Shown in pieces: positions 48,641-60,766 of a DNA stretch of 64,000 bases (positions within the stretch are counted from its first letter, which is position 1; every line of letters starts with the position of its first letter). A model generated the notes under the pieces. That model did not search any database. It saw only the letters and a list, made by a program, of their open reading frames with translations, and was not told where the DNA came from. The stretch is from Tachypleus tridentatus (lineage: Eukaryota > Arthropoda > Merostomata > Xiphosura > Limulidae): assembly GCF_004210375.1 (NCBI RefSeq), contig NC_134830.1:46381094-46445093 (forward strand), given 5' to 3'. Made by a program: the position numbers and the translations under genes.

Positions 48641-50552
48641 CGTTTTGTCTTATCTGTTCGTAAAAGAATTCATACACATTTGTTCGCACACAAGGTAATT
48701 TCCCCACATTACTTGTGTGTTGTTTGTGCATTTATAAAACTTTGAAAAATTAGTTTGTGTTTGCACATAAACACTTTTAAAATTGATAAATAATTTTAGA
48801 AAATGATAACACGGAACTCCATGTCCTTCACCTCTTCACTAATGTTATCACTTGTTCTGTCGTTTATTTTGAAGCATTATAAAAAGTTGTAAAACAGCAA
48901 AATAACCAGTTCACATACTCTTACTGTGGCTAACCTATCTGAAATATAAGCATATCACTCAGATCAAATGATTAAGGTATTGAACGAATGTTTCACACTA
49001 ATATCTGTTACAGCAATAATCAGATTTTGTTTGTCCTGAAAAATGCGTGCCTTCTTTATTATTGAAATGCGCATGCGCACGCACTTAATTTCGTCGGATG
49101 TAAATATACTTTCAGTAAACATATCGTACAACAATATATCAAGAGTTTTAAAAAGGGTCTAACGTTAAATCGTAGAATAGTATTATAAATTTATTTACTG
49201 ATTGTATTAAGTAAGGTAAAGTTTAGCCCTAACCAAGCTAAAGCAAAAATTTACACAAGTTAGTGTTAATTTACCTTTTATCAAATACAATACGTACTTA
49301 AAGGTTTAACTAGCACTAGGCTTAAGAAAAGTGGACTTAAGATTTCGGTATTTGCGATTAGAATTCTTTTGGATTATTTTTTATAAGTCCCGTATTTACA
49401 AAAAGGACTATTATAATAAGGTTACTAATGTGACAACAAATGTTTCGCAGGTCTCTGCTAGTATACCCATATTAGACACAATATGCGACTGCAGTAAAAA
49501 AAAAACAAAAAAAAAAACAAAACGTAAATGATTGTACACCACACCACTACGATGAAACCAAGAACACAAGTTTCATTCTGAGTTTACTTGCTGATTATAA
49601 GTACAGTGAGAGCACCAACTTTTAATAAAACAATAATAATATCATATTGGAGTATTTCATGTAATGATATTAAAAGTTAGTTCTGATAAAATTTACTGTA
49701 CGTTTTAGGAGGTTATTAGTATTCTTTGAGTGTATGCTCTAGTATACACATTTAGTGCATGGGTGGGCCCGTAACATGTGCGGTCATAAATGTGGACTCT
49801 GTTCCTCATACAGCTTGTGCAATCATCAGCCCACATGCCAATTCTCTCACAACATTAGTAGCAGTACTTTATTCGCTCGTTTTGAAGTATTCTACAAAAT
49901 GGCAAATTGTTTACATATGTTAAAACATAGACACTTTTGTATTGAAACACCAAAGATGATGAATTTGTCGTGAGTGTATAAGAAGGGATCTAAAAATGTA
50001 AATTCATATTTTAAAATTTACGAAAATGCAATATATAAGTTTCTTATTATTCTTTCAAGCTATTTATTACATGGGCAAACATATGGTGATTTTCTGACTG
50101 GTTTACCTAATAAAATTATTAAGAAAAAAGTATGTCAACATAGAACACAAATGAGCTTAGTGGTAACAAAACTTTAATGGACTTTCTTCCTAAAAACTAA
50201 TCAAATAATGAATACCAGCGTTATAAAATAATTATAACTGAAAACAAATGAAATCAATGGTGAAGTATTGAACAGTATTATGCTGAGTGGCTAAAGTTTG
50301 CAACTGCATTAATCACAAAGAAATAGTACAAAAGATTAAAATGATTGATTATCTGAACGTATACTATATCTTATTGCAGTTCTGTCTGTAACTTTAATAT
50401 CACTTTTTAATTTTGTTTTCAAAAGTTGGCACCTGAAAAAATAAACTGCCATTTTAAACACTGAAAACACCTGAATAGTGATTTATATACAAGATGCACA
50501 TACATGTATTCTGTAGTATATCCCTTGCAGGGGCATTCTATCAGTGCTTTTT
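48641..50552. other. SRF intron 2, no feature seen
   Basis: The first half retains CpG (GCGCATGCGCACGCAC at about 49071); the second half is plain AT-rich. No exon or repeat recognised. Confidence 0.4.
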
Positions 50553-50652
50553 TTTTTGCTTGTATCTAAGTGCAAAGCAACACATTGGGGTATCTGTTCT
50601 GTGTCCACTAGTTTATGGTGTTATAAGTCTGCAGACTTATCGCTGGAGGGAA
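50553..50652 (-). repeat. SINE-B fragment
   Basis: AGTGCAAAGCAACACATTGG, GGTATCTGTTCTGTGTCC, GTGTTATAAGTCTGCAGACT match the SINE-B body and A-box side. B box lost. Confidence 0.55.
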
Positions 50653-50769
50653 CTATTAATGCCACCTCACTGAAAACCAAAGAATCTTAGTTCTCCACTA
50701 TGTGAAAGAAACAATCTTAGATGCATTATATGAGGCTATTGTGTTTGATTAGTTGCAGTCAACCATTTC

Positions 50770-51120
50770 ATGACTCGCCTTAGTCATCTTCGATCCACAG
50801 CAAGCATGTATGTTGACCAACCCAGTCTTCTTTGCATAAAGCATTTGTTTCCTCTAAACCGTGGGACTCTTTTAATTCCAGCATGTACATGATACACCGC
50901 TTTGGTCCTGGCAGGTACAAAAAACACAATAGGTGTTCATAGTACACATAAATATTGGTTCCAGTGGTCAACTGTTCAGAAACTGTTATATGTAATATTT
51001 CCTACATAATTTTCACTTTCTTATCGCTACTTTCCAGGGCCTTGTTTTGCCAAACCCAATTTTATGGGTGCTTTCTGCTTCCACACCCTCAATGCCGCTA
51101 CATGTATTGCATAGTAAACT
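50770..51120 (-). pseudogene. Possible decayed coding relic
   Basis: Minus strand, shifting frames: KVYYAIHVAALRVWKQKAPI-like and LELKESHGLEETNALCKEDW with GQHTCLLWIEDD. Composition is more coding-like than the flanks and stops interrupt. Family not recognised; chance not excluded. Confidence 0.25.
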
Positions 51121-51377
51121 TTAATTTCTGCAGGTAATTTAACAGACATCCATGACACCCCTATGAAGAAATGTGTCACTTGGTCCTTAATCAGCTTTCA
51201 TTATCACAACTGAAGTTGTAAAATATATATATATATATTTTCTGGTTACAACATATATTTGTTTTCCACATCACGTTTCAATTAGTAAACATTTCAAACA
51301 TTCTTTGACGGTTGTTTTGGGTCTGTTATAATTTCACATGGGATACATGCAGATATCTAAGACACTGCCATTGCTGT

Positions 51378-51503
51378 TTTGTTTCTTTTTAAGCACAAAC
51401 TGAAGTTATGGGCTATCTATGCTATTTGCACCACTGGTGTCAAAACCCAGTTTTCAGCATAATGAGCCCTTAGATATATTTCTAAGCCACCGTGGTGGTA
51501 TTA
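51378..51503 (-). repeat. SINE-B copy
   Basis: TTTTGTTTCTTTTTAAGCAC, GGGCTATCTATGCTATTTGC, GTGTCAAAACCCAGTTTTC and the CTAAGCCACCGTGG head end. CpG-depleted. Confidence 0.65.
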
Positions 51504-53462
51504 TCATTGTTTTCTAGTGAAAGAGCTATATGCGAATTATTTCTTGTCACCAGCTACAGAAGACAATGACTGAATAAGTCAGTGTTAAAAATATTTGCCA
51601 TCAAAAACATCAGGGAAAATTCCACCACACAAAACATCAAAGTCTTCTTCAACTTTCATGACTTTCATCCGAGGCAAACTGAGGGTCATTCAGTAAGCTC
51701 ACTTTTCCAAACTAATCTATACGAGAAGGAAGTAAGATGTATTTGCAATTGCACTAAAACAGGAAGGCTGAGCTTACCAACTACACTGCTGAGGTTGTAT
51801 AAGTTTAAACATATCCATGAGAATTTTCTGAAAGACAAATATCTGATTTTCACTTTAATAAAATGCTCAAAAATCAAAATTTATAATATGAAATGATCCT
51901 TTAGTTTGAGAGTCAGCATACAGGATCATACACAAGTTTTTTTTTAAAAAATGAAAAAGAATAATACATTTTATTTGTTGGCACAGAATCTTAAGTGTTG
52001 CTTTGAAACACATTCTTAAATATTTCAAACTCATTAAAAAAAACAAAAAAACATTACAAACATATCAGTATATCCATTCTTAACATAAAATTAGCTATCA
52101 CAATCAGATGCCCTTTTTGAAAACTGATCTTTTTTCAGAATTAAATCTCAAATAATGAAAAACTTATTTTCTGAAAATTATTGGGCTTCTATATGCACAT
52201 GGCTTTTTTAAATTATTATTTTGTCCGTTCAATTATTAGCTATTTTTCTACAGTCAAATGCATTTATGAAATTTTAATATAGTTTCCTGCAAACACAAAA
52301 CTATGTATAATTATGTGAAATATAAGTATTTACTTGTTCCAAGAGCACATTCACTAAATACATGAATAAAATTTATAACATTAAAAAAACTTCCATTCTA
52401 GACTAATAAATTATGGATGTAATTATTTTAAAAATAAAACTTCCAAGTTTCCATAATTAATTAAGAAAGTGTACAATTGACAAAGTGACTCGATACTTAA
52501 ACAACGTGATGAAACATTTTTTTCTAGGGCAGATAACTAACCTTAACTTGTGTCTTGTGAGGATTAGATAGCTACCATTATTTCAAATGGGAAAAAAATG
52601 TCATCTGACCTATGCTGTGGTATTGTTCGTTTCACTTTTTCATGAAACAAAACATATATAATTATGTGACAGATTTCTTTCCTTTTCATTAAAGGTAAAA
52701 TTGAAAATATAAGATGTAGAGGCCTAATATATTATTTCGTTTGTCGTCCCATCTGCAAAGGTTCATTAGTACAACTTGGACCAGAAATAAAAATACACAT
52801 ATAAATCTTGCTCTTTATTGAATTAACTATTTTGCTACTATTGTGTAAAAAATTTGATGCAATATTAACAACAAATAACAATTAATAATACATTGCATCA
52901 GTCACTACTGAATAGATTTTTAGATTATGTATTTAAAAATAAGTTCTCTGTTGGCTTAAGTTAAAATACAGATACAACAAATTAAATATAGAATTTCTAA
53001 TTGCTTCCAACGTTTTTAATAATAAGATGATCAACAACCATAGTTTAAGAGCAAAGCATATGTTTTAGAAAGTATGTTATGTGGTAGCAAACAGAAACTT
53101 AAACTAGTCTTCATATTTTTATTTTGTAAGAAGTATTTTGTAACAGAGCACTGCAGTGCATCTCATAATTTTCCTTTATCACCTAACAGAAAAAGTGAAA
53201 TATAAGATGTAAGAATATGGAAATTATTGACTATCATAATTTTTGTTTCAAAGCAAAATTACTTTAAGAAACCTTTACTCTAACTTATAGTGTTATAGAT
53301 ACTATCAACAAATGACTATCTACTTTTATGACTTGATGTAATAATTCCAACTGTTTCATATAGTACCTAAGCTACAGTCACATTTCAAAAGAGTTCTGTA
53401 ATGAAGGTGGGATTTAAATATCATTAGCATTTAAAGCTGTAGAAAATGGCATGGCATGTTCC
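51504..53462. other. SRF intron 2, no certain feature
   Basis: A 104-codon open frame at 51582-51896 (plus) lacks a recognisable motif and is probably chance. The rest is AT-rich intron. Confidence 0.4.
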
Positions 53463-53730
53463 TGCTTGTTTGTTTTGCATTTTGCACAAAGCTACATGAG
53501 AGTAATCTGTGCTAGCCATCCCTAATGTAGCAGTGTAAGACTAGAGGGAAGACAGCAAGTCATTACCACCTAACATCAATTCTTGGGTTACTCTTTTTCC
53601 AATGAATAGTGGGATTGAACACAACATTATAATGCTCCCATAGCTGAAATGGAGAGCATGTTTGGTGAGACAGGGATTTAAACTTATGACCCTCATATTA
53701 TGATTCAAGCACCCAAACTACTTGACCATG
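53463..53730 (-). repeat. SINE-A copy, old
   Basis: Tail GTTTGTTTTGCATTTTGCAC, body GACTAGAGGGAAGACAGCAA, decayed B box AGGGATTTAAACTTATGACC, head end CTTGACCATG. All CpGs converted to TG/CA. Confidence 0.82.
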
Positions 53731-56699
53731 TTCCTGCTTATTTCAATTGCTTTACACAATTGTAATCAATTTAACTTTGGGTCACATAAAATTAAAAGAT
53801 CAAAGAAAAAAAATGCGTACTTGTTAAATCAAGTAAAACATTTTCTACATAAAAACTAAAAACTACAAAATGATTAAAACATCTCTTTGATGTGTAATAC
53901 AAACTTTAGGTAAAATTTTTATAATATTGAAATTTTTTTAAACAGCCATGTTATGGTGTTAGAAGTACAATACTTTGAAATTCAGCAAATTTATAGAAAA
54001 GGTAATAAATCATACTTTTTTATAAATAGAGTTTTCATACTAAAATTAATTTAGTACAGTTTTGTTAAAACAAACAAATTTTAGAAACAAAAACCACTAT
54101 TAAAAGATATTTTCAGCCTGTAAACCACCAGCAGTGAAATCAATGCATTATCCAACACACACTGCTACATATGGCTGAGATGCTAGGGAAATAGTTCAAC
54201 AATTCCAGACCTTTGCAATTTCCTATTAACATGCCATTGTATTTTGTATACCAAGTAGAGGCACTTAAAATATAAAGAGTAAAAAGTGTTTGGTTATGAT
54301 ACTTCTAGATGTATCAGCCATGTAAAATATTTTAGTAAATTTTGAAGTGAGAACAAAGTGATGCATCTATCACCACTGCCCAAAAAAAGGGGCAGAAGGA
54401 AGGTATGTTGTTTAGCTTCCTAAAACAACCAAGTTACTGAAGTTAAAACAACTGTGCTTCAAAGACAAAAGAACAGTAGCTGGATAGTAACACCTTATAA
54501 CTGAAACGTGACTGGTTCTAAAAACGATATACAAGGCATTATTCTGTTAGGTTATTGGCATACTGTATTACATTAAAACATGAATAATCCTACTATATCA
54601 GCCAGATCTTTTCTTCTACTCCGGAAAAAAAAAAAAGAAAACCAGGGAAATCTTTACTAGCTAGTGTGACAATAATAAAGTTTGGTGGCAGAACAGGAAA
54701 ACATTCCTGGTGGAATTGTCTGAATGGTTAGCTACAGTAGATGCAAAACCAAGTTACAGCTACATCCATACTGAATACATATATTGTAGTTTGATGGATG
54801 GTCCTAAAAAAAAAAAAAAGAAGGAAGATAAGCTTGTAAGAATTAATATCTAATGTGTCTCTTCATATTCCCACAAGAAACTTTCACTAAAATGTTTTGT
54901 AAATCAACAACACAGATCAAAAGTATTTCTTTCTATATTAGCAATGGTGAAATATAGCTATTAATGATAGACATTCATTGTTATAGTTACTCTCACTTTG
55001 AAGTTTTTTCAGTGGCTTTTACTGAAAATCAGGAGTAAGATTGATCTAAGGTTAAACTTGTAAAAGGAATTTCTAAGTAAAAAAATTGAAGAATTTTCAT
55101 AGATTATTATTAATAGAACTTTGTGTAGACAGTAAATAATACACTTATGCATGATATCAGTTTTGTATTAACAAAGAAAAAGATAAGAGAAATCACTTTT
55201 AATTTCTGGAAATATTTTTTTTTGAAAGGAGTAATTCTTTTTCTCACAAAACTGCTGTACGATAGATATCATTTAAATTTTATAATTCAATAATACGAGG
55301 TTATTGAACTTCTGGTCTATTCTGAAACACCACCACCAAGTCTGTGAGAAGAGGATCACCACAATGTGTTACACTGAATATAACAGCAACATTACATGAA
55401 CAGCAAAAGTAAAACTGTGTGCATGTGTGTAAGGATATAATTGATTTCTAGAGTTTCATTAAAATAATAATATATGATGTGCACAAATTTCAGTTTTCTT
55501 AAACACTGCCAAATGTGAAAAGTTGTCTTTCACCTAAACAGTATATTTCTCAACAACTGCACATACTATTTAACTCAAATGTTACAATTACAGTGCATAA
55601 AAAAAATATTTATTACCACAAGTGTTCACTTGTTTTTAAACTGGTTCACACCATAACAGTTATTATTCACAAAACTTTATATATATGATTTCACTTGCAT
55701 TAGATTTGACATATGTAGTACGTATGGTTAATATATTCTCTTTCAGTAAAGGGCTCTTAGGATTACTAATGTAGTTTTCTCCCAGTGATGTAATAGTTGG
55801 AACAGGAAGGCTAGCTTGATATTTAATCCAATGTTATGAGTGATAGTAAAGTCAATAATAATAAATATAAATAGAGAAATAACTGATTGGTGTTAAAAAT
55901 AAAAATAGTGTTTTCGTATTAATTCTTACCATAAAAATCTGGTTTGTACATAAATTAAATAAAATTGATAATTACAATTCACTTGGTTAATATGGTTTGC
56001 ATTATAACAGTTGCTCACAGAAACTAATGATACTATCTAGCACCTAGACTACTGCCATGTCTGTCCTATCCCATTCAAACTGGTAACACCTAGTATTGGG
56101 TGGTATTGTTGGAATTGGATATAGATGCAGTGTGATTGACATATTATAACATACTTTCCTTTGCTTTCAATCATGGGTTCTTTGAATGTAACGGAGATTC
56201 CAAAATAAGCATGGCTGTTATTAGTACTTATTATGAAACAAATCAGAATATTAGTTTCTGCTTGCTTCTATTTCACATAAATAATGCACACCTTAACACA
56301 GGTTCAAATGATTTATTTACTGTATAAAATATTTAGTTTTACAGAAATGTAACTTTCTCAACAACTCTCTCCTTCTAATATTGCTCTCAAACATCCAAAA
56401 TTGAAACTGGAAACCAGCCAGTTCAGGCAAATATATATACTGAATGTTTCAGTATGCATCTGGTACAAAAATATGGCTTATAATTTTATACTAAAAACTA
56501 ATATACCAACATGGTTCCCTAATTGCAACTTTAAAGCCTGCTACACAAAAATAAAGTGTTAACATTGTTCTTGATAAAAAGTGGACATGTAACATAAGAT
56601 CAAACACAAATGAAATATCTATCCCTAGAATCTACTAAAATGGCACCAGTTGTCTTGACTGAAACAAATCAGGTTGGAATGTTTATTATTTTATATTTA
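53731..56699. other. SRF intron 2, no feature seen
   Basis: About 3 kb of AT-rich sequence with poly-A runs; no exon, repeat or RNA gene supported. Confidence 0.45.
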
Positions 56700-58180
56700 G
56701 TTTACTGGTTACACATACACACAGCGCTAAGTTGATTGTCACCTTTAAAACACCACGAAATTTAACGGTATTTTATAAGTATTGTAATTTTTAGAGGTCA
56801 CAAATGTACAAAAATCTAAACTAATTTAGGTGAACAAGAGAAACAACTAAATTAATTACTCGAATGACCTACTTTGGACGACTTTTTAAAATGTTATCGG
56901 TCAGGTAAATCTACCGAATAAGTAAAGTATAATCCAAATATAATAAAAACATTTTATATTAAAATAAAGTAAATCTTTACTCTTAAGAATAATAATTATA
57001 CGTTACATATATAATTCTAATAAAATATCAGTTCTGTCAAGTTAAACGTTTCCTAAAAAACTATATTGTTCTAAATGTTGGCGAAATGTTAAGGATAACA
57101 AAAAGTAATGGTACTTTAACAACATCCGAGAGTGAAAAAAATACTAGAAATAATGGATTAACTATTAAAGTTCACGAAACTCTGTAAACAAAATTATACT
57201 AAAATTTATTAAAATAATTTTTGACCTTGTTATAAACGAAAACTAACAAACCATGCTAGCCACATAGTTTAATTCCAAACCGATAAAGTGAGAGGAAATA
57301 AAAACCACTGCCGCCCTTGTCTAATTTATCCAAGGGTATTTATTAACCCAACTTACACCATACTACATTTTATTTCTCCTAAGCAATTGAAAAACAAATC
57401 TAAATAATACGGAAAAATTATAAAGAACATTTATTACTGAACGTAAATGAACATCGAATGTATAATGTCAAAAACCAGCTTCGACATTTTCCATGTTCAG
57501 TACATTTATCAACTAACAACAAAGTCTGTATGTTTAATCCACCAATCGTTGAAAACTTGTAGCTGCAGAGATCATGTGATTAAGTACGGTCCAGCCGACT
57601 TCCTAGTAAGGAGAATCTGGTCTCACACTGGATCCACTGATACCACAGAAAAAAGCCGGTTTCCATTTTAGGGCACTTGGCCTTTCACATGGCCCCTCCA
57701 GCAAGGCCGGCTATGACTAATAAGGAACGAAGACAACTATAAAAGGAAATGGATACACCCTCCCTGGCCATATATGGAAAGACGTCTAAAACCCGCGAGA
57801 GAAAAACCATTGACAAAATCTCAAGGACAGATACAGAAGCTGAGGTTTTCGACGTCGTGCCTGAGAACCGCGGCGCCCGGCGCTACATGTGCATCAGGTC
57901 CGGTGCTGAACTGGTAGCTGTTGCTGCGTCTCGCTGGTCTGGATGTCAAAGGTTGTCAGTCGAAGGAAGTCCACACTAAATTGTATAGAAAGGGGGTAGT
58001 TTCTGCATGTTGTATTCGGGAACCTGGGCGAACATTTGGGGCTGGTGGTAGGACATCTGCAGAAAGGAGGGAGGAGAAAACAGAAAGGGGAAAAACATGC
58101 ATCAGTGCAAACGTCTAATGTTCAGGTCTCTCTAAGAAGTCAATAATGGTGCAAACTAGGGCTGGCCGATTTAACCCTTT
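56700..58180. promoter_or_regulatory. CpG-retaining, G+C-rich intronic island
   Basis: From about 56.7 kb CpGs reappear, and 57.58-58.12 kb is the most G+C-rich stretch of the window (CGGCGCCCGGCGC at about 57871). It lies about 2.6 kb downstream of SRF exon 2 and holds a CArG-box cluster and a TATA-like sequence. Plus-strand open frames at 57447-57671, 57749-57979 and 57921-58118 match nothing I know. An enhancer or alternative/antisense promoter is the best inference. Confidence 0.5.
57663..57777. promoter_or_regulatory. Cluster of CArG boxes (SRF binding sites)
   Basis: Perfect CC(A/T)6GG sites: CCATTTTAGG at 57663-57672 and CCATATATGG at 57768-57777. One-mismatch sites: ACTAATAAGG at 57716-57725 and CTATAAAAGG at 57737-57746, the latter also a TATA-like box. 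GGAA (Ets core) lies beside several of them, as in serum response elements bound jointly by SRF and ternary complex factors. Vertebrate SRF promoters carry CArG boxes and are autoregulated. Confidence 0.6.
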
Positions 58181-59479
58181 GGTTTTTTGTTGAACATTAC
58201 TTATTCAACCAAGCTTGTTTTAACTAACGGCCACTGCTCATGTACCCTGGTGAGCGGCCAACGCTAATTGTGCACCAATATGACAACCAGACATCACTAC
58301 ATCGTTGATTGAATAGAAGCAGCTCACAACTAGCAGCACCGGACCTTCTGTTGCTTACTTTCTTTAGTTTACTTAGCACTGCAATTAGAAGAAATGTCTT
58401 TCTTCAAGTAGTTCATACTTAATTAATTCCTGTAGCACATACACCTTGAATAATTATAATATTATTACTAATAACACAGAAAATAATTCTTAAAATTTAT
58501 TCAAGTGAATGCAGTAAAATCTTTCTTACTGCCATTAAAATGTTTAAAAATATTCAACAATGAATCTCCAAGTCAACCATACCAAAATGGTGTAATTTTA
58601 AGAGTAGGGTCCATACGAGATTCTTGAACATAAGAATAAAACACATGGATAAGTAGGGTTTCATTTGAAGTGTTTTGATGTTGCTTTTTCTACAGATGTA
58701 GTGGTTGTGGGTATTTTATATCACCACTCTCTCTGCTCTGGTTATAGCTGTTCATATTTTCTCACAATTCTTTAGACAACATAGTTGGTAGGAAGATGTG
58801 CCTTCTTCCTGACCACATGGCATTTTTCTCAGCATTAAAACAGAAATATTTCTCTGGTCTCTTATTTGACTTGCTTTCTCTGCAACTGGTAGTCTGTCAT
58901 GGTCATATACATCTGTTAAACTGGATGCACACTTATTTGCTATCTTACTCTTGCTGAATCTGATACTTCTGGTATATATTCAACTTCAACAAAACCTTCT
59001 GTTTTTTTCTTCATGATTACTGGTTTCATAAGAATCTCTACAGATATTGTATTACAGTAATACCAAGACCTCAGGTAAACTTTATTAACACAGTTCTTCC
59101 TCTATCAAAATAAAGTCCTTGTATCTCTTCTAAATCATTTTTTTGGATAGAGAAGCACAGTTGAATCCCTCAAATAACAAACACAAATTAAAATTTCCAA
59201 GAGTTGATGAAATATGAATGTGTGCCCCCAAAGGTGAAACACTGTATATGGTCTAGTTGATTCAGAGATTCATGGTTTTAAAAATATACTATCAGTTACA
59301 AATATACATTTTAACAGTTGAGTAAAACTAACTAAATTGTATGTTTCAAAAATCAAATATTATTGGAAGAATAAAAGGTAACATGCTGCACACTGTTATC
59401 TGGTTTTGTTTCCTTGGTGGCTCATGTTCACAGAAAATAAACTGAACCATTATTGTTACATTGCAACGCCCACCAACCA
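58181..59479. other. SRF intron 2, 5' part
   Basis: A hairpin-forming patch at about 58225-58262 (GGCCACTGCTCA versus TGAGCGGCC). Otherwise AT-rich intron without a recognised feature. Confidence 0.4.
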
Positions 59480-59757
59480 AAATATACAACATATACGATG
59501 ACAAGAAACCCACTTGAAGTAAAAAATGTATTCAGAAGACAGTTGGTATGGGTATTAAAACTTTAATAAAAATAACGTACAGAACAATGTTTTGACTTTA
59601 GGTCATCTTGAGGTTAACAGAATTTACAAATGAACATTTCTGGACATTTTTTAGGACAAGTGTGTGATTGGCCAAGATATTGTATGGGGCATTACACTTG
59701 CATATTAGGTAGTAATTAATATAGGTACAAAGGTGTTCCTTTATTTTCTTTTCTATG
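59480..59757 (-). mobile_element. Penelope-like element fragment C
   Basis: Minus-oriented 3' end. From the centre outward: the KGTPLYLY-coding end (plus ATATAGGTACAAAGGTGTTC), 3' sequence with a mutated hammerhead-like core, TTGGTATGGGTATTAAAACT and the GACAAGAAACCCACTTGAAG flank. Confidence 0.7.
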
Positions 59758-60070
59758 GTTATTTTGTGCTTTAGAATAAACAACATACTGAGTAGGGAAA
59801 CAAATGCAAAATAGAAGAAGCCCTTCCTATACAAGAACTCACACCAATATAAAGGAACACTTTTATACCTATATTAATTAATAACCTAACATATAACTGC
59901 AACACACCCTACAGTCTCGTACTCATTTACACTCTTGTCCCTAAGATGTGTCCAGCAACTGTTAATTACAAACTCTTTGTTAACCTGAAGATGACCTAAA
60001 GAAGGTTGAAATGTTGTTCTGTATTTTATTTTAATTAAAGTTTTTAATATCCATACCAACCATCTTATGA
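59758..60070 (+). mobile_element. Penelope-like element fragment D (inverted partner)
   Basis: Plus-oriented copy directly abutting fragment C. It contains the decayed end KCKIEEALPIQELTPI of the GIY-YIG protein, then the 3' region through CATACCAACCATC. Together C and D form a head-to-head inverted pair of 3' ends. Confidence 0.72.
59979..60016 (+). ncRNA. Hammerhead-like motif, copy D (core intact)
   Basis: CUGAAGA at 59985-59991, helix II GACC (59993-59996) with GGUU (60004-60007) closing a UAAAGAA loop, then GAAA at 60008-60011. This meets the CUGANGA...GAAA core of hammerhead ribozymes, which are known from Penelope-like elements. Helix I could use the GUUAA upstream and UUAAU at about 60045. 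Helix III is weak in this copy. Confidence 0.55.
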
Positions 60071-60578
60071 ATACAAAACATAACATACATTCAACACCAC
60101 AATTATTGACCTTCAAGATAATTTTTTTCTGAAGTGTTTAGGCATAGACATAACATTGCATCAACTAACACAGACACTTTTGTTTTCTACCTCTCTAAAG
60201 CCTAACTTTAAAGATAAAATATTTTTTAAAATTCCATTCATTTCATAAAAAACTTTCAAAATATAACAAATGATTTTTCTGAAAAACAAATAAGTTTTTA
60301 TATCCAATAAACTAAGAAACTATTATTTGAACATTAAAAACAATTAACTTGTAGAAATCTAAAAGGCAGGATAAAACCTAAGTTATCTTCCAATCTACTA
60401 ATGATTCCCAAGGACAAGTAATTCCTTCACTCAGCATTCAGTGTTTACAGGCTTAGAGACACTTTGAAGTCTAGCAATTTACAGTTGAAATTTTCCTCAA
60501 AATGTCTTTACAAAAATCAAACGAGGACACCAAAATCAGTTGGCGAAAGTTGACTGCATGCATTTGTTTACTAAATAC

Positions 60579-60609
<31 letters not shown>
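60579..60609. repeat. TA microsatellite
   Basis: About 14 TA dinucleotides just downstream of SRF exon 2 in the transcript direction. Confidence 0.95.
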
Positions 60610-60612
<3 letters not shown>

Positions 60613-60766
60613 TTTTATCTACCACCTTACATAATTTTTTTCTCACCCATGAAACTTAAGCACAATAATTTTCTTAATGTGATATACTAAACCTTGCTAT
60701 TAAACAGATCTACCCACAATAAAATACCACTACACTGTTATTAATACATAATGATATTTTACTTAC

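Noticed and set aside
51582-51896. 104-codon open frame
   Set aside because: Basic, AT-codon-driven composition, no motif, and overlapping open frame on the opposite strand; consistent with chance in intron sequence.
57749-58118. Plus-strand ORFs in the G+C-rich island as a new gene
   Set aside because: Two overlapping frames, no recognisable motif and no clear splice donor; better explained by G+C-rich regulatory DNA, though an antisense first exon is not excluded.
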